Below, one piece after another: positions 1 to 11,930 of a DNA stretch of 60,000 nt (position 1 is its first letter; each line of letters begins with the position of its first letter). Source of the stretch: Nymphaea colorata (taxonomy: Eukaryota > Streptophyta > Magnoliopsida > Nymphaeales > Nymphaeaceae). A program made the translations under genes and the position numbers. Location of the stretch: assembly GCF_008831285.2 (NCBI RefSeq), contig NC_045145.1, positions 5,270,802 through 5,330,801 of the forward strand, read 5' to 3'. The notes under the pieces were generated by a model. It was not told the DNA's origin, did no database searches, and saw only the letters and a list, made by a program, of their open reading frames with translations.

Positions 1-1
1 G

Positions 2-1294
2 ATACCTTCTGATTTTGCTGAACTGACTAGTCTTTCGTCCTTCAATGTTTCATTCAATAACCTCTCTGGACCTATACCGTCCAATTTCAGTACAATGTGT
101 GATAGCATTATCGGAAATCCTCACCTTCAGCAGTGCCAAGTTTCTGCAGTTGCACTGGCATCACCATCGTCTACACAACAGGGACAAGGGGGTAGTCCAC
201 CAGATCGTGCTGCTTCTCCATCAGGAAGTGCATCTCAGATGAGGAATAGTTTTAGTCCTATGGAGGTTGCCGCAGTTACAGCTGCAGTAGTGATAATTGT
301 TGTTCTTTTGGTTCTCGTTCTTGTTCTATTCTACACAAGGAAGTGTGCACCTACGGCGGTTGGTCAGGCACCTGGTAGAAGGGAAGTATTCACATTCTCA
401 AACATTGGAGTGACACTAACCTTCGAGAACGTTGTGCGGGCAACTGGTGGCTTTAATGCAAGCAATTGCATAGGCAATGGGGGTTTTGGAGCTACATACA
501 AGGCGGAGATCTCCCCGGGAGTCCTGGTTGCCATAAAGAGGCTCTCTGTTGGGAGGTTTCAAGGTGTCCAACAGTTTGAAGCTGAGATCAAGACCCTCGG
601 AAGAGCTAGGCACCCGAATCTGGTTACCTTAATTGGTTTTCATGCCAGTGAGACAGAGATGTTTCTTATATACAATTATTTGCCAGGAGGTAATCTGGAA
701 AAATTTATTAGGGAAAGGTCTAAGAGAGCGGTAGATTGGAGGATGCTTCACAAGATCGCTCTCGATATTGCCCGAGCCCTCGCATACTTGCACGATGAGT
801 GTGTTCCTCGTGTTCTTCATCGAGACATCAAGCCCAGCAATATACTCTTGGATAACAATTACACAGCGTATCTCTCAGATTTTGGGTTGGCTAGACTACT
901 TGGCACTTCTGAAACCCATGCAACAACTGATGTGGCCGGAACTTTTGGATATGTTGCTCCAGAATATGCCCTGACTTGCCGAGTTTCCGATAAGGCTGAT
1001 GTTTACAGCTACGGTGTGGTGCTGATGGAGTTGATCTCTGACAAGAAAGCGTTAGACCCATCATTTTCCTCCTATGGGAATGGGTTCAACATTGTTCAAT
1101 GGGCTTCAATGCTTCTCAGGCAGGGGAGGGCTCGCGAGTTTTTCACGGCCGGCCTTTGGGATGTTGGCCCCCATGATGATTTGGTAGAGACACTGCGCCT
1201 TGCGGTTATGTGTACAGTCGATTCCCTTGCAGTTCGGCCTTCAATGAAGCATGTCGTCCAGCGGTTGAAGTCGCTTCAACCTCCCGCTGGCTAG
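2..1294 (+). CDS. RPK2: LRR receptor-like kinase RPK2/TOAD2-type, 3' part (5' end outside window)
   Basis: Plasma-membrane LRR receptor kinase. In Arabidopsis RPK2 acts in CLE-peptide signalling, meristem maintenance and anther and embryo development. The frame is open from base 2, and the 430 visible residues begin inside the last leucine-rich repeat ([16 protein letters not shown]). A Ser/Pro/Gln-rich juxtamembrane stretch follows, then a membrane helix at residues about 88-111 and a complete kinase domain. That domain has the glycine loop [13 protein letters not shown] (about 157-169), the VAIK lysine (about 179), HRDIKPSN (273-280), DFG (293-295) and APEY (319-322). The C-terminal blocks [12 protein letters not shown] and [17 protein letters not shown] are, from memory, very close to RPK2. 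The catalytic HRD and DFG residues are intact, so this is an active-type RD kinase. The stop is TAG at 1292-1294. No intron is seen, which fits the intronless Arabidopsis gene. The extracellular LRRs lie upstream of the window. Confidence 0.93.
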   Translation: MPSDFAELTSLSSFNVSFNNLSGPIPSNFSTMCDSIIGNPHLQQCQVSAVALASPSSTQQGQGGSPPDRAASPSGSASQMRNSFSPMEVAAVTAAVVIIVVLLVLVLVLFYTRKCAPTAVGQAPGRREVFTFSNIGVTLTFENVVRATGGFNASNCIGNGGFGATYKAEISPGVLVAIKRLSVGRFQGVQQFEAEIKTLGRARHPNLVTLIGFHASETEMFLIYNYLPGGNLEKFIRERSKRAVDWRMLHKIALDIARALAYLHDECVPRVLHRDIKPSNILLDNNYTAYLSDFGLARLLGTSETHATTDVAGTFGYVAPEYALTCRVSDKADVYSYGVVLMELISDKKALDPSFSSYGNGFNIVQWASMLLRQGRAREFFTAGLWDVGPHDDLVETLRLAVMCTVDSLAVRPSMKHVVQRLKSLQPPAG

Positions 1295-4200
1295 GAATAG
1301 GTCCACGCTTATCAGATTCAACTTGTGCAGAAGATGCCAGAGGTGTATATTCCCGGAATCCATTAGCCCAATTTCTATTCTTTTAAGCTTCTCCAACCTT
1401 TTGTCTATGCTCTTTTTCATTGAAAGATGTAAAATGCAAAGAATTTTCTTGTGGTCTGCTTTTTTGTCCTGTAGTGTAAATTGATGTTCACGCAGGATTC
1501 CAGTGCCTTGCAACTTAACCACAATTCTGACCTGTACTGTATATAAACCTCTTGCTTATTTTCCACAGTCGATTCTGTCTGCACAAGTTGTGCCCTCTCC
1601 TGTGGGTGGTAGTATCAGTTAGTGTGACCTTTCTCTTAGCTTCATGGAGAACTTGTGATATGGTAAACGCATTCATGGAGATCAAACAGATAAATGTAAG
1701 AATCTTTCTTGCCATTTGTTTTGAACCAATAACTGCTTATATAGTCAAACTGTCCGCTCTTCTGCTGAATCTGGCGACAGTGTCAATGTGAACTGAAAAC
1801 AATCGGTAATATGGTTATGCCTGCACACAAAAACCTTAGCCTCTCGCGGTTGCAGATTTCTGGGCCGCATTTAGTTGGGAATGAGTTTTTTTGTGGATGG
1901 CTTTTCAGCAACTGTTGTCAGTAGCCAGATATGAGACGACAGTTGGGTGAGACCACTGCACTAGTTGCACTTTACATGTTTTATGGACTCATCTGTTAAG
2001 CAGCCTTTTGTATTTTCTTTCAAAACTTAATTACTTGGATATGTTGTTCAAATCCAAAACCATGGAAAAATTGACATAAAAATCATATTTTATGGACACA
2101 CATAGATAAGTATGCCAGTGCTCTTAAGTCCTAACCCTCAGCCCCACTCTTTATGGTTGGCTTTCCCGGGGCGATTCCTCTGTTATAGGGGAAGAGACAG
2201 TGCAGCATTTTCCGGTTTACTTACCCCCTTAAAAACACAAAAAACATGATAAAAACACAAAAAAATTGATTTTGGAATTTAAAAAGAAGAAGAAAAATAC
2301 AAGTTTTTTTTTCCCTTTAACATTTTTACCAAGTCTTTTTAAAAAAAGATGGATTTTCTGTGGCCATGACAAAAATTGATCCGGACTTAAAAATAAAAAA
2401 ACCTTAAGAAGGAAACTGCGAAACCTGGTGTAGATTATGAGATCAGGAATGTATACAAGTATTGAGCTTAGTCAAGTAAATATCCATATCTGGCATAAAA
2501 CTTAGTTTTCCATTTCTTAACAGAGCATTTGATGGGTTGAAGAGTTTCCAAGAAAAATAAAATTGCACTTTTTTTCTTTGGAGACAAAAAAAGTAAAAAA
2601 AACCATACTAATCTCATAAAAAGGAAGAAAAATGTTTCTGATTTTATTACAATGTTTGGTACATGTGCTATTGTGCTTAGTGTTTGGACAAATTAATTTC
2701 TCCAACAAAGTATATACCTTGGAAGGCTTCCATTATTCATCAAGCACCTTCTAAGAACAAAGCATGACACCTTTTTTTGGGAAAAATCTTCAAAATGACA
2801 CCTAGACGTTCAGCAATAAGAAAAAAACACACCTAACTTTTCATCGCCGGTAGGAATAGACTAAATTTTGCATTGTCAACAAATAATAATAATAATAATA
2901 ATAATAGTCCGCTCGTTATGAAAACTAGGTTTTGTCAAAACTGAATTTATTTTTGATGTTATCAGATTGACCAGAAATGACCTGGTTTTAAGCTGTTATT
3001 TTAAATTTTTAGAAAATAAAAATTCTACTTGTAAATTTTGAAAATTTTAGTTTAATTTATATAAAAATTTAAAAAATTATATTGCGGATCTTGTTAAAGT
3101 TTTTAGAGTTTGTCTTTGCTCCGAGGATTCCGACCCTCTTGTGAAACCTTTTTGTTTTGTTTTGTTTTTAAACTTTAAACGTAATAGATTTAATTTTAGT
3201 ATACGACTGTAGGGTGAAGAAAAAGCGGGTTTGTTTTTTGTTTTGGTTTTGAGCTCAAGCAATGGAGTTTATGTTGGAAAAGAAGAGAGGCAACCTGCAA
3301 ATGAGAGATAAACCGAGCAACAAGTGAACACATGCATGATTCTCATCAACGCACTGGAAAATTTCTAGTAGTAGCATCATTGAACAGAAAAATCAACCAG
3401 AGAATCACAAAAAGAATATTAGCTTTTTTATGAATGTACTTTTGAATAATCTGTGAACGAGAATTATCACTATAAAGCCAAATTCATTTGTGCTTTCTTG
3501 GCCTGACTGTGAATGTCAAAAATCCTACAGCTACATGTAGAAAGAGCACTAAACTCAAGTGTAAGTGCATAAGAATGAACATAACTCATTTTGGAACAAC
3601 ATGTTAAAAAGGGAGGTTTCGACCTTATCATGGTTGTTCAATGTGACTTTGATTTTGAGATTAAATAATTGAGTTTATGTGTTGCAAATTCTTAGCTTTT
3701 TGTAGTTTATGCTATGAAAATGCTGTAGTCGTTTTCTTCTATATGGTGGAACTCCAATTGTCATGTGAAGCATACTAGAGCAGCCATGTTTGGTGATTTT
3801 GATACTTTCTTTGTGTTTGGTGAATGGCACATAATTAACTTATTAGCCAAATTAACTTAATTAGTTAGCTTTCTCCCTTTTCATTTGTATAATTGTAGCC
3901 ATAAAAGCAACCAACTTATTCCTTTGGCAGATTATGCTGCCCATTCCTCCTTGTATCCAGCTCTTTTCTCTTCCGAATATGTCCCTTATTTCTTTGTGGA
4001 GGAGGTACATTATACATTTCGTTTAGTCTTGTTTTCTTTTCCTTTAAAACACAATTTATACGTTTCAATGCTCTATGACCAGTCACGCTTAGTTATAAAT
4101 ATATTCCTAGTTATGATAAGAAAAAGAAAGAAATTGTTTTTCCCGTAATGAAGTCACTTACTTCAAATGTTCGCCTAATATCTAGGCTAATTTTTGTTTT

Positions 4201-4620
4201 AAAGGAAAGTAAGTTGTTCTTTTTTGCAATTTGACAACCTTCCCTAGATTGTTAGCGAGAAAACAGGTTGGTGCCATGGATTTGCTTTTCCTTGTGTAGA
4301 ACCAAGTTACTTTTAATGCGTTCACTTATCTAATTTAGTATAAAAAATGGAACTTATGATGATAATTAGATTGTACTTATGTGTGTGTGTGTGTGTGTGT
4401 GCGGAAATGGGTCTCCTGTCAAGTGTCAACTTTCACTTTTTAAGCCAATTTATTGGATTGAAATTGTAAATTATATTTTGTTCTAGCCAGTATGTTGGAT
4501 TGAAATCGTTTCTGATATTTGGTTTTCATTAATATTGTTTCTTAGGTCATTAACAAAGTTACATGATTATCTAATTGATGTTGATTCTTTATTTTCCTTG
4601 AAATATATATGCGGCTGATT
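1295..4620. other. 3' flank of the receptor kinase and AT-rich intergenic DNA
   Basis: The first 500 bases are a plausible 3' UTR of the kinase gene. The rest is AT-rich DNA with A/T homopolymer runs, an (AAT)n tract at about 2881-2906 and a (GT)11 tract at about 4380-4401. Short open frames on both strands show no recognisable domain, and I see no gene here. Confidence 0.6.
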
Positions 4621-4629
4621 GTACATTTG

Positions 4630-5945
4630 AGAAAAAAATGCCACAAGCTGATCGACCATGGAATCATTGTAATGAAGTAGATCCTAATAACAAAGAGAAA
4701 AAGGACATCTGAGATGCAAATATTGTCAAAAAGTTTTATACAATAAAAGAACGTTTGGCAGAGATGTGCCATGACGTTAAACCATATGAAGAAACACCAC
4801 TAGACGTGCACAATTTTTCAAAAATTACCTAGATTTAAAGTCAACTAAAAAACACAGAAGAGAAGCAATCTTCAAATTTCTATAGGTGAACCCGTTTCAC
4901 TTCTCCTTCAGTTGGTTAACTCTGGACTTCAAAAGGACTTCTTAAACTATTTGTAACTATAGGAACTCGAGAAACAATGATAGGTAATGTCTTTAGATAA
5001 GATACAAAAAAGAAAGTTTGTGTTTCTACAGGGAACTTTTTCTTTGCAAATACTTTGTTGTTTAACCTATGCAATGGTTCACATTTTATGTCTATCTTTA
5101 AAAATATTGCAAATCAAAGTCGAGAAATGAAACAACCAAGGTATCATGAGATGAGAACATGTATCCTACAAGATAAAGTTGATAATATCAAAAGCGTAAG
5201 AGAAGTACAAGAAATCATTGTTGCAAAATGCTTATACCATAATGACAGATGGTTGGACTAATGGTAAAAATAGAAACTTGACCAACTTTCTTATCAATAA
5301 TCCATTAGGTACAGTTTTCCTAAAGTTACATGACATTAATGGAGTAAAAAAAAATCAGATAATTTGGTAAAATTATTTGCATTAGTTAAAGAGATTATGG
5401 AACATAATGTAGTTTAAATAGTAACAACTAATAATATTAATGACAAAGCTGTAGGCTTGAAGAAAAAAGAGATTGAAGGTTGTTGCACATTTTTCGAACT
5501 CCTTGTACAACACACTATCTAGATTTAATGTTTGAATATACAAGATGAATTTATGCAAGCAAACTTTAGACAAAGCAAAAACTTACTATATTTATATATG
5601 GGCACTCATGGCTTTTAAATTTGATGCGAAAGCCCTCAGATGGTAAAAAAACTTTTGGAACCTGCTATTACTTGCTTTGCCTTTGTCTTACTTTGCAAAG
5701 TAACTTTACCAATAAAAGATGATTGACAAATATAATTTTATCTCTAGAGTTGCAAAAAAGGTACTATTATGTTAGGGATGCAAAAAGTGAGCTAGTAGCA
5801 TATTATATTGTCACAGAGGACAAAAGTTTTTGGAAGGCAATCTCTTATACTATTAAACTCACATTAGGCGTAGTAAAGGTCTTGACGGTAGTTGATTCAG
5901 ATGAGAAGCACAATAGCCATACTAAAGGCCTTGAGAGCAGTTAAT
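4630..5945 (+). pseudogene. decayed hAT-family transposase (BED zinc finger plus DUF659-like core)
   Basis: Cut-and-paste DNA transposase relic. Near 4640-4790 an eroded BED zinc finger can be read: PWNHCNEVDPNNKEK, then in a shifted frame RCKYCQKV, then IKERLAEMCHDVKP. From 5130 a segment YHEMRTCILQDKV matches the start of the DUF659 region. After a frameshift, TDGWTNGKNRNLTNFLINNP (from about 5245) is the family hallmark. LVKLFALVKEIME and FWKAISYTIKLTLGVVKVL follow near 5370 and 5828. Several in-frame stops and frameshifts separate these blocks, so no functional protein is made. Element ends were not found. The hAT/DUF659 assignment is secure by motif; the exact lineage is not. Confidence 0.8.
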
Positions 5946-8072
5946 TTAGCTGAGACCCCAACTATCACTAGAGCAATTACTAGTTTACTACATGTAGAAC
6001 TGTTCCTCTAGACCGGTTTGGGCAACCGTTCCTGAATTCTTGTCGTTCCAATATGTGCCTCTCAACCACTCTCTCCCTCTCGATGTCTTTCATTTTCAGT
6101 CCCTCTGTTGCTATCCCCGGTTCCTCTCTAAACCCCCTTCCTCCCGTTTGCGCTTCCCCTCTTTCTCTCACTTAATCCTTTGATCTCCTTGCTATCTCTT
6201 TCTCTGCCCCGCTCTCTCTCTCTTTCTCTTGCTCGTCGCCGATCGATCGACAAATCACTGCGCTGGCTCACCTGCTTGCCGTTGCAGCTTGCTGTTGCAG
6301 ATATTCACAATCTACCATAGCTGAAGCTTCTTTATCCGCCTCAACAGGTGTTCGAAAAGAGGTCGAACAAAACGAGGTCTCTCATCCTTGTTCTGTCACT
6401 GCGTGCCATACCAGAGTATGTTCTCTGTTTTGTTATGCTTTTAGCTTTGAAATCTAAGTCACATAGGTGTGGAGTGCTGGTGCCAGAACAGCACATCTTA
6501 AAAAAATTTAAGTATTGTTATCATTATAATATATATGACAACAAATTGTCTATAAACCAGAAAATGATCAAATAACAAAATCAAAATTGCAATTTGCAAA
6601 TCATTAAATAAAAATATCTTTTTTTATAAATTAAAACATTAAAATCAATATTTTTACTTACCATGCTTTCTTTATAAATTGGTAAAATTATTTTTCTTCA
6701 TTTAAATAAAATATATGATGATCACAGTTGTCAAGTTTATACAAATCATATGCCTTTTTCATGCTAGTTTATACAACACACAATATATAACGTGGCTGAC
6801 AAATGATTCAGTGAACACCGGCTCCAATGTAATCAGATATGTATAGTGCATATACTGAAACTCAAAATTGTTGCCTTTCAGGCTCTCTTGCCACTGTCCC
6901 TCTGTTCTGTGTCGCCTTTCATCGCCCTCTTTCTGTGCTCAACATCCGCTGGCCACCTGGACCGCCAACGGCCACCCGCAGCGTTGGTGACAGGTGAAAT
7001 CTCCCTTTCTTATTTCTCTCTTTCCTCCTGCTGACTCTCAATCTTCATCTGTTGTGTCTCTAGTACTTATCGCTGACTCTCACCCTCGATCTCACGGTTC
7101 GCTTGTTCTATCGATGCGTCTCAGAGAAACAATGAAGTGTAGAAAAAGGAAATCAAAATTTCTATGAGATAGAAGCTACCCACGGTCTCCAATTTTTCCC
7201 ACATCCTCAGCAGAAAGATAATCAATATTTCTTTGTAGCAGAAAGTTAGGAAGGGACAAGAGGATCCAACCTGATCTCAAAGACAGTGTCGAAGATAAGT
7301 GACCGCCGGTGGAGGTCGAAGAGAGAGAGAGAGCAGCAGACGCCGAAAGGAGAGGATGCCACCGGTGGAGGTAGAAAACTGAGATTGAGCAGCTGCTGCT
7401 GCCAGTGGAGGTAGAAGACTGGAGAGGATGCCGCCTGTGGAGGTAGAAGATGGAGAGAGAGAGCAGCGGGAAGGGGTGAAGTGCACGATTAATCGATTTT
7501 TACATAAATAAATGGGCATGAGAGGCGACAAAGAGAAGGCAGACAGCCTCCCTTCCCTATACTAGTCTTCATGTTAAGAAGCTTAATTAACAAGGACAAG
7601 ACTATCACACACGTGAACCTGTTCGATCCAGAGGATCGAGAGAGCGCGAAAACGAAAGACGCCTGCTGCATCAGCCTCGGCCGTTGACGATGGGAATTCA
7701 ATCTGAGGGATGGCTAAAAATTTAAAAATTATACTTGAATGCACTATAAGCAAAAAATTATAAATTCATAGCTCAAAACACACTGAGATGTTGCTAAGAA
7801 CGCCATATGAAATCGTCGGACGCTTCTGAAGAATTAATATGGGGGCAACGACGATGCCAAAAGACCTTCTCATATACGCTAAATGCAAGTAAAAATAACT
7901 GCTTTACAATCTACCGTCAAACAGTTGGAACCAAAAGCACTACATGATAAGGTATATCAGAATGAATCATTGTCTTGAAGCCAGTGAACCCTACAGTGAT
8001 TGAGTAAGAATCTCAGTTCTAAACAACCATATTGATCCTTCCATAGGCAAAATCTTGAAATGCGATCGGGCA
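5946..8072. other. intergenic DNA with a pyrimidine-rich block and a dispersed repeat
   Basis: A CT-rich segment at about 6050-6240 is followed by AT-rich DNA (6500-6800). At about 7277-7531 lies a low-complexity repeat built of variations on a unit reading (minus strand) CTTCTACCTCCACCGGCGGC. A related, oppositely oriented copy lies at 14880-15120, and both abut the string TTTTTACATAAATAAA or its complement. Bases from about 7750 to 8072 are the probable 3' UTR of the OST4 gene. No other gene is recognised. Confidence 0.5.
7277..7531 (-). repeat. dispersed repeat with internal degenerate tandem units (copy 1)
   Basis: Minus-strand sequence contains several imperfect copies of a unit of about 30-50 bp around TCTACCTCCACYGGCGGCAT. 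The copy at 14880-15120 on the plus strand carries the same unit and the same flank (a run like TTATTTATGTAAAAATCGAT). Open frames in it are Ser/Pro-rich translations of the repeat rather than a gene. Confidence 0.55.
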
Positions 8073-8186
8073 TCAGCTTGTGTCGTACTTGGGATCCGCC
8101 ATTACATAGTGGTAAGCAATTACCAGGACAACTATCATGATGCCAAGGAAATTGGCAAAGAAGCCCAAGTCATTATCATCCATCAT
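8073..8186 (-). CDS. OST4: OST4, small subunit of the oligosaccharyltransferase complex (37 aa)
   Basis: Encodes the tiny single-pass ER membrane subunit that stabilises the STT3-containing oligosaccharyltransferase, which transfers the N-glycan from dolichol-PP to nascent proteins. The 37 residues start [15 protein letters not shown], continue with one hydrophobic helix (residues about 8-31) and end [10 protein letters not shown], followed by TGA (plus strand 8073-8075). From memory, plant OST4 starts [15 protein letters not shown] and ends VMADPKYE plus two or three residues, so it matches almost end to end in length and sequence. Of two adjacent ATGs I chose the first, because the second Met aligns with the Phe of MFDD. 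Bases just upstream (TTTGACGCAG then G-ATG) look like a 3' splice site, implying a 5' UTR intron. The 5' exon and promoter were not located. The gene lies between two hAT transposase relics. Confidence 0.9.
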   Translation of the reverse strand: MMDDNDLGFFANFLGIMIVVLVIAYHYVMADPKYDTS

Positions 8187-11100
8187 CCTGCGTCAAATAG
8201 AATAACTGTTACCATTTCCCAAATGTTAATGACGCCTATAATATAACAAAGAGTAGGCCATAGTCCAGCTAGAAAATTTACACAAAACCAAATGCTCGTT
8301 ATTATTAAAGCAATTATGTAAGAACATTCAGAGAAGATAAAGCAAATCTTTATTTAAAGACTGTGCAAGGTGATTGGAAAAGTTGAAAGAGGGGTGAGGA
8401 CATTTAAGTACGGTAAGAAAGTTTTCATATCTTTGTCTAGGAAAGGTCAAGGCACCCAGATATCCACAAATCATTGCCAACTTAATGCAGTCAAAGAGCT
8501 AAATACAAGGCCTAAAATTAGCGCATTTCAGTCAATGCACCCCTGAAAAGAAGACTAATGCAGACTGCAGGGTAAGACCTAAAAATAATGCACTTCAATC
8601 ATACATGGTGTTCGTCCTGTAGTCATACGGATCCATAATATCATGTAAATAACATAGGCATTTTCCAATAATGCAAGAACTGGGCATATCCATAACCTCA
8701 GGTCACATACACTGCTGTCACTATTGTAGTTCTTGTTCTGCTTAGATCACCGGAAGTGAGAATATGAAGATAATCTATAGGCTAAAAACATTACAGGATT
8801 TAAATAGTGTGGTAAAATTGAGTAAAAACCGAATATTCATGGAGCATTGCCTTTTGATTTTTGAACCTGCTGCCAGAGTCTCTGGAGAGGGAGATAATGA
8901 AAAGGAGACATGTTTCAAAAGGTTGAAGCGGCAGACACAGGCAGGAAGAAAGGGTTGAAGCCTTTGAACCGTTCCTGCGTTTGTATACACAGGCAATAAA
9001 CAGGAAAAAAAAAAACCCTTAAAACCAGTCATTTTTGGACTCACTCAAAATTAGTCTAGAAAAAGACAGGTTCAGCCTTGGGTGTGTTGACGGCAACCAA
9101 GGTTGTTAAAGGCCATGGGGCAAAGCGAGGAACTGAGCATGTCATGCGGCATTGAAGCACAAGCTTTAGAATTAAAACAGTGAAGTATATAATATCCATA
9201 AAAATCATGATAAGATTGGAAAATCAACTAAAGTAACAAGTATATAATTAAGCAACAGCATGAAATAGGTAATTTCTGCTGTAATTAGTTCATGTTCATC
9301 ATCATTCATATACACACGCACATGCAAATTTTAACAAACTTATATTCACAATGCAAGATGAACAAATTATATAGAAAACAAGTCAAACATACATGGGTCA
9401 TCCGATAAGTTGGCATGCCCTAGCAAAACCTTCTAAAAGTAGCATAAATCAGACGTAGGGTCATCCTCAATTTGACCTGTCCCAACAATACCTTCCACAT
9501 TCAAATTTTTTTTTATCTTAATAGATTTCAATTGTGCAATTACTAAAAAATAAGCCAATTCCTCCATTGTTGCACAAACCAACATTATACGGCCAAGTTT
9601 TTTTTCTCAGGAAAATCTTGACAAATTTTTACAAAAATTAAAAAAAAAGCCTAAAAATAGCATGCAAGAAAAATGTGAAAACAAAAATTGCAGCAATAGA
9701 AAATATGAGAAGTTACCGTAAAAAATGAATTTTTTCGGTTTTATGGAGTTTTTTTTTGTTTTTCATTTGGCCATTTTTTCAAAAAGGCAGGTCTTTTTTG
9801 CAATTTTATACAGCTGAATTTTAAAGTATAACATGGATTTTTTTTTTCAAAAAAAATTGTGTTCTCTCATCTCTGTAATTATGGTATCAACTATCAACCA
9901 ATAGAAAAGCCAAAGTGACACGTGACATGAAATGCAATGTACATACAAGTATGAAACTAAATCATGAAGAACATAAAAAGCCCAGAGAAGCCAATTTTCA
10001 TAATCTAATCCTCATGTTTCGCTCGCTATTTTTTGCTCTTGAGAAGCTATTGGGAGCTCTTTGATGCACCTTAGGTTTCATCAGCTTGCAGCGACCATAT
10101 AAACATGCCTTGCATAGAATGATATCTTTGTTAAATTAAGCACAGGAGAAGCTAAGAAGATGAACAGATGTGTGTACCCATAGTGAGTTAAAGAAAAATG
10201 GTAAAGGAAAGAAGACACGGCTCATTAAGTCAAACTTCTTGAAATAGAGATACAGGGTGGGGGTTTACTTTGGTCCAGTAAGAGATGAAATGCTGTAAAT
10301 GACGAGAATCATATGCACGAATGTGATTGAAACCAAAGGAAAATGACATAGTCATGGATTGGTGATGGCTTAAGCATCCTTAGGAACCTAATTGATCCAG
10401 CTCGATAGTCTAAACAATATTAAATTGTTCCTTCATGATGTTTTGACAAATGATTCCGTATAATCAAATTGACATCAGCAGAAATCTGCTTGTTGATAAA
10501 AAAATTATTGAGGCTTGATATGATTGGAACTTGGAGTGAGAACTCTTTTATAGTGACTCTGAAATCTTAATTTGACATGTGGTATTATTCATTGTCATAT
10601 ATATCATGTATGAGTATTATACGGCGATGAATTTCTCGGGTATAATACGGCAAAGTTGTATATCTAGAGAATATCTAGGGAAAATCTCAGCAAAATTTTT
10701 AAAAATTTAAAACATTTAATAAATCCTGAAAATTATAAAAAATAAAAATTGATAAAAATACAAAAAAAGCATATTTCACGTTTTTTATTTTCTGGTGTTT
10801 TTTAAAAAAGGTGCGTCTAATTGCCGTTTTATCTGGCTGACTTACTTCTTGCCCGTTATATGCGATTTTTTTTTTAATAATATGCATTTTATGTGACAAT
10901 GGTATTATTTGTTTGGCAATACATGCTTTGCTACAAAGGATATCTTGTTAGCAGCATGAGCCAAAATTAGCTGGCGTGAACTCTTTCTTTGTTTCTTTTT
11001 TTTTGGGTACAATAATGTTTCTCTCTTAGAATTTCACACCATTGAGTGATGTATGGATGGCTTGAGTTTGTCATGCAATTATTTAACCTGCTTTCACTTA

Positions 11101-11635
11101 TTTTTTGAATTATGCATTGCCTTGAAACAATGTGATCTGTAGGAGATATTCTTGAGTGACAAAGGTCCTTCAAAGGAAAAAGGACCTAATTGAACCTGCA
11201 ACAAAACTAAATTGAGACACATAAAACAACTGAATTGTTTTATGTGTCTGACTCTTTCTACAAATCAAGCCTAAACATGACAAGTAAGTACAAAAAGAAT
11301 CAAACAAACAGAAATCAGAAGACAAAATCAACTTCTATTTTTTATTGGATGGGGAAAACAATATGGGAAAACCAGGCAATTCAGTCAATTCTAACACTAA
11401 CAGTCGGTTTCCTGACCACTCCCCCGGCGATTGGAGAGAGAGGGAGGGAGGCCTTTAATTAAGGGTTGGCGACCCTTGATCAAGAGAGATAAACTGTTCA
11501 CCAAAGAGAGTTGAAGTCTAGGTTTTAGGCAGAGAAATAGTATAATCATAAGAAAATAAAATCAAATAATAAAGAAATAACAAAACTAGGTTTGGGTGGA
11601 TCATACACAAACAAAATCACTATTTTTTTTTTACT
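8187..11635. other. OST4 upstream region and AT-rich intergenic DNA
   Basis: The part nearest 8187 is probably the 5' UTR intron of OST4. The remainder is AT-rich, with many A/T homopolymers (9480-9880, 10640-10900). The motif TTAACAACCTTG (minus strand) near 9090-9110 resembles the edge of a dispersed repeat. No coding domain is seen on either strand. Confidence 0.5.
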
Positions 11636-11930
11636 GTATTGCAACTAATAGATGGAGATGAGCAAATGGGATCCTTATACGAGGCAACGGAATGACTGAG
11701 AGCAAAGAAGGAAACTAAAAAGGAACTTTAAGAAGAATGAAGATATAAACCTACTTGGAATACAATTGATGAACAATGTGATACACAACTCAATCAACCT
11801 TCCCGTGCAGTTGATTATCAAAATTCTAAACCTGCATTTTCATTATGATGACAATTTTCATGTAGACAAAGAGATAATGGATGGGTTCTATGAATGTGTG
11901 GAGAAGTTAGTTAAGGATATGCACGTAAGA
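11636..11930 (+). pseudogene. hAT transposase fragment (C-terminal part)
   Basis: Reading across two frames gives VLQLIDGDEQMGSLYEA, then WNTIDEQCDTQLNQP (about 11755-11800), then, after a frame change, LNLHFHYDDNFHVDKEIMDG and FYECVEKLVKDM (about 11825-11920). This is the order of the region just before the dimerisation domain in plant hAT transposases (DGDEKP-MGYIYEA, DxRWDxQLHxPLHAAG, LNPxFxY). Frameshifts and a stop make it non-functional. Its first block duplicates the last block of the relic at 4630-5945 (VVDSDEK), so the two are separate copies and not halves of one element. Confidence 0.75.

Noticed and set aside
4630-11930. A single hAT element that engulfed OST4
   Set aside because: The two transposase relics overlap in the block around DSDEK/DGDEQ, so they cannot be the two halves of one gene, and no common termini were found.
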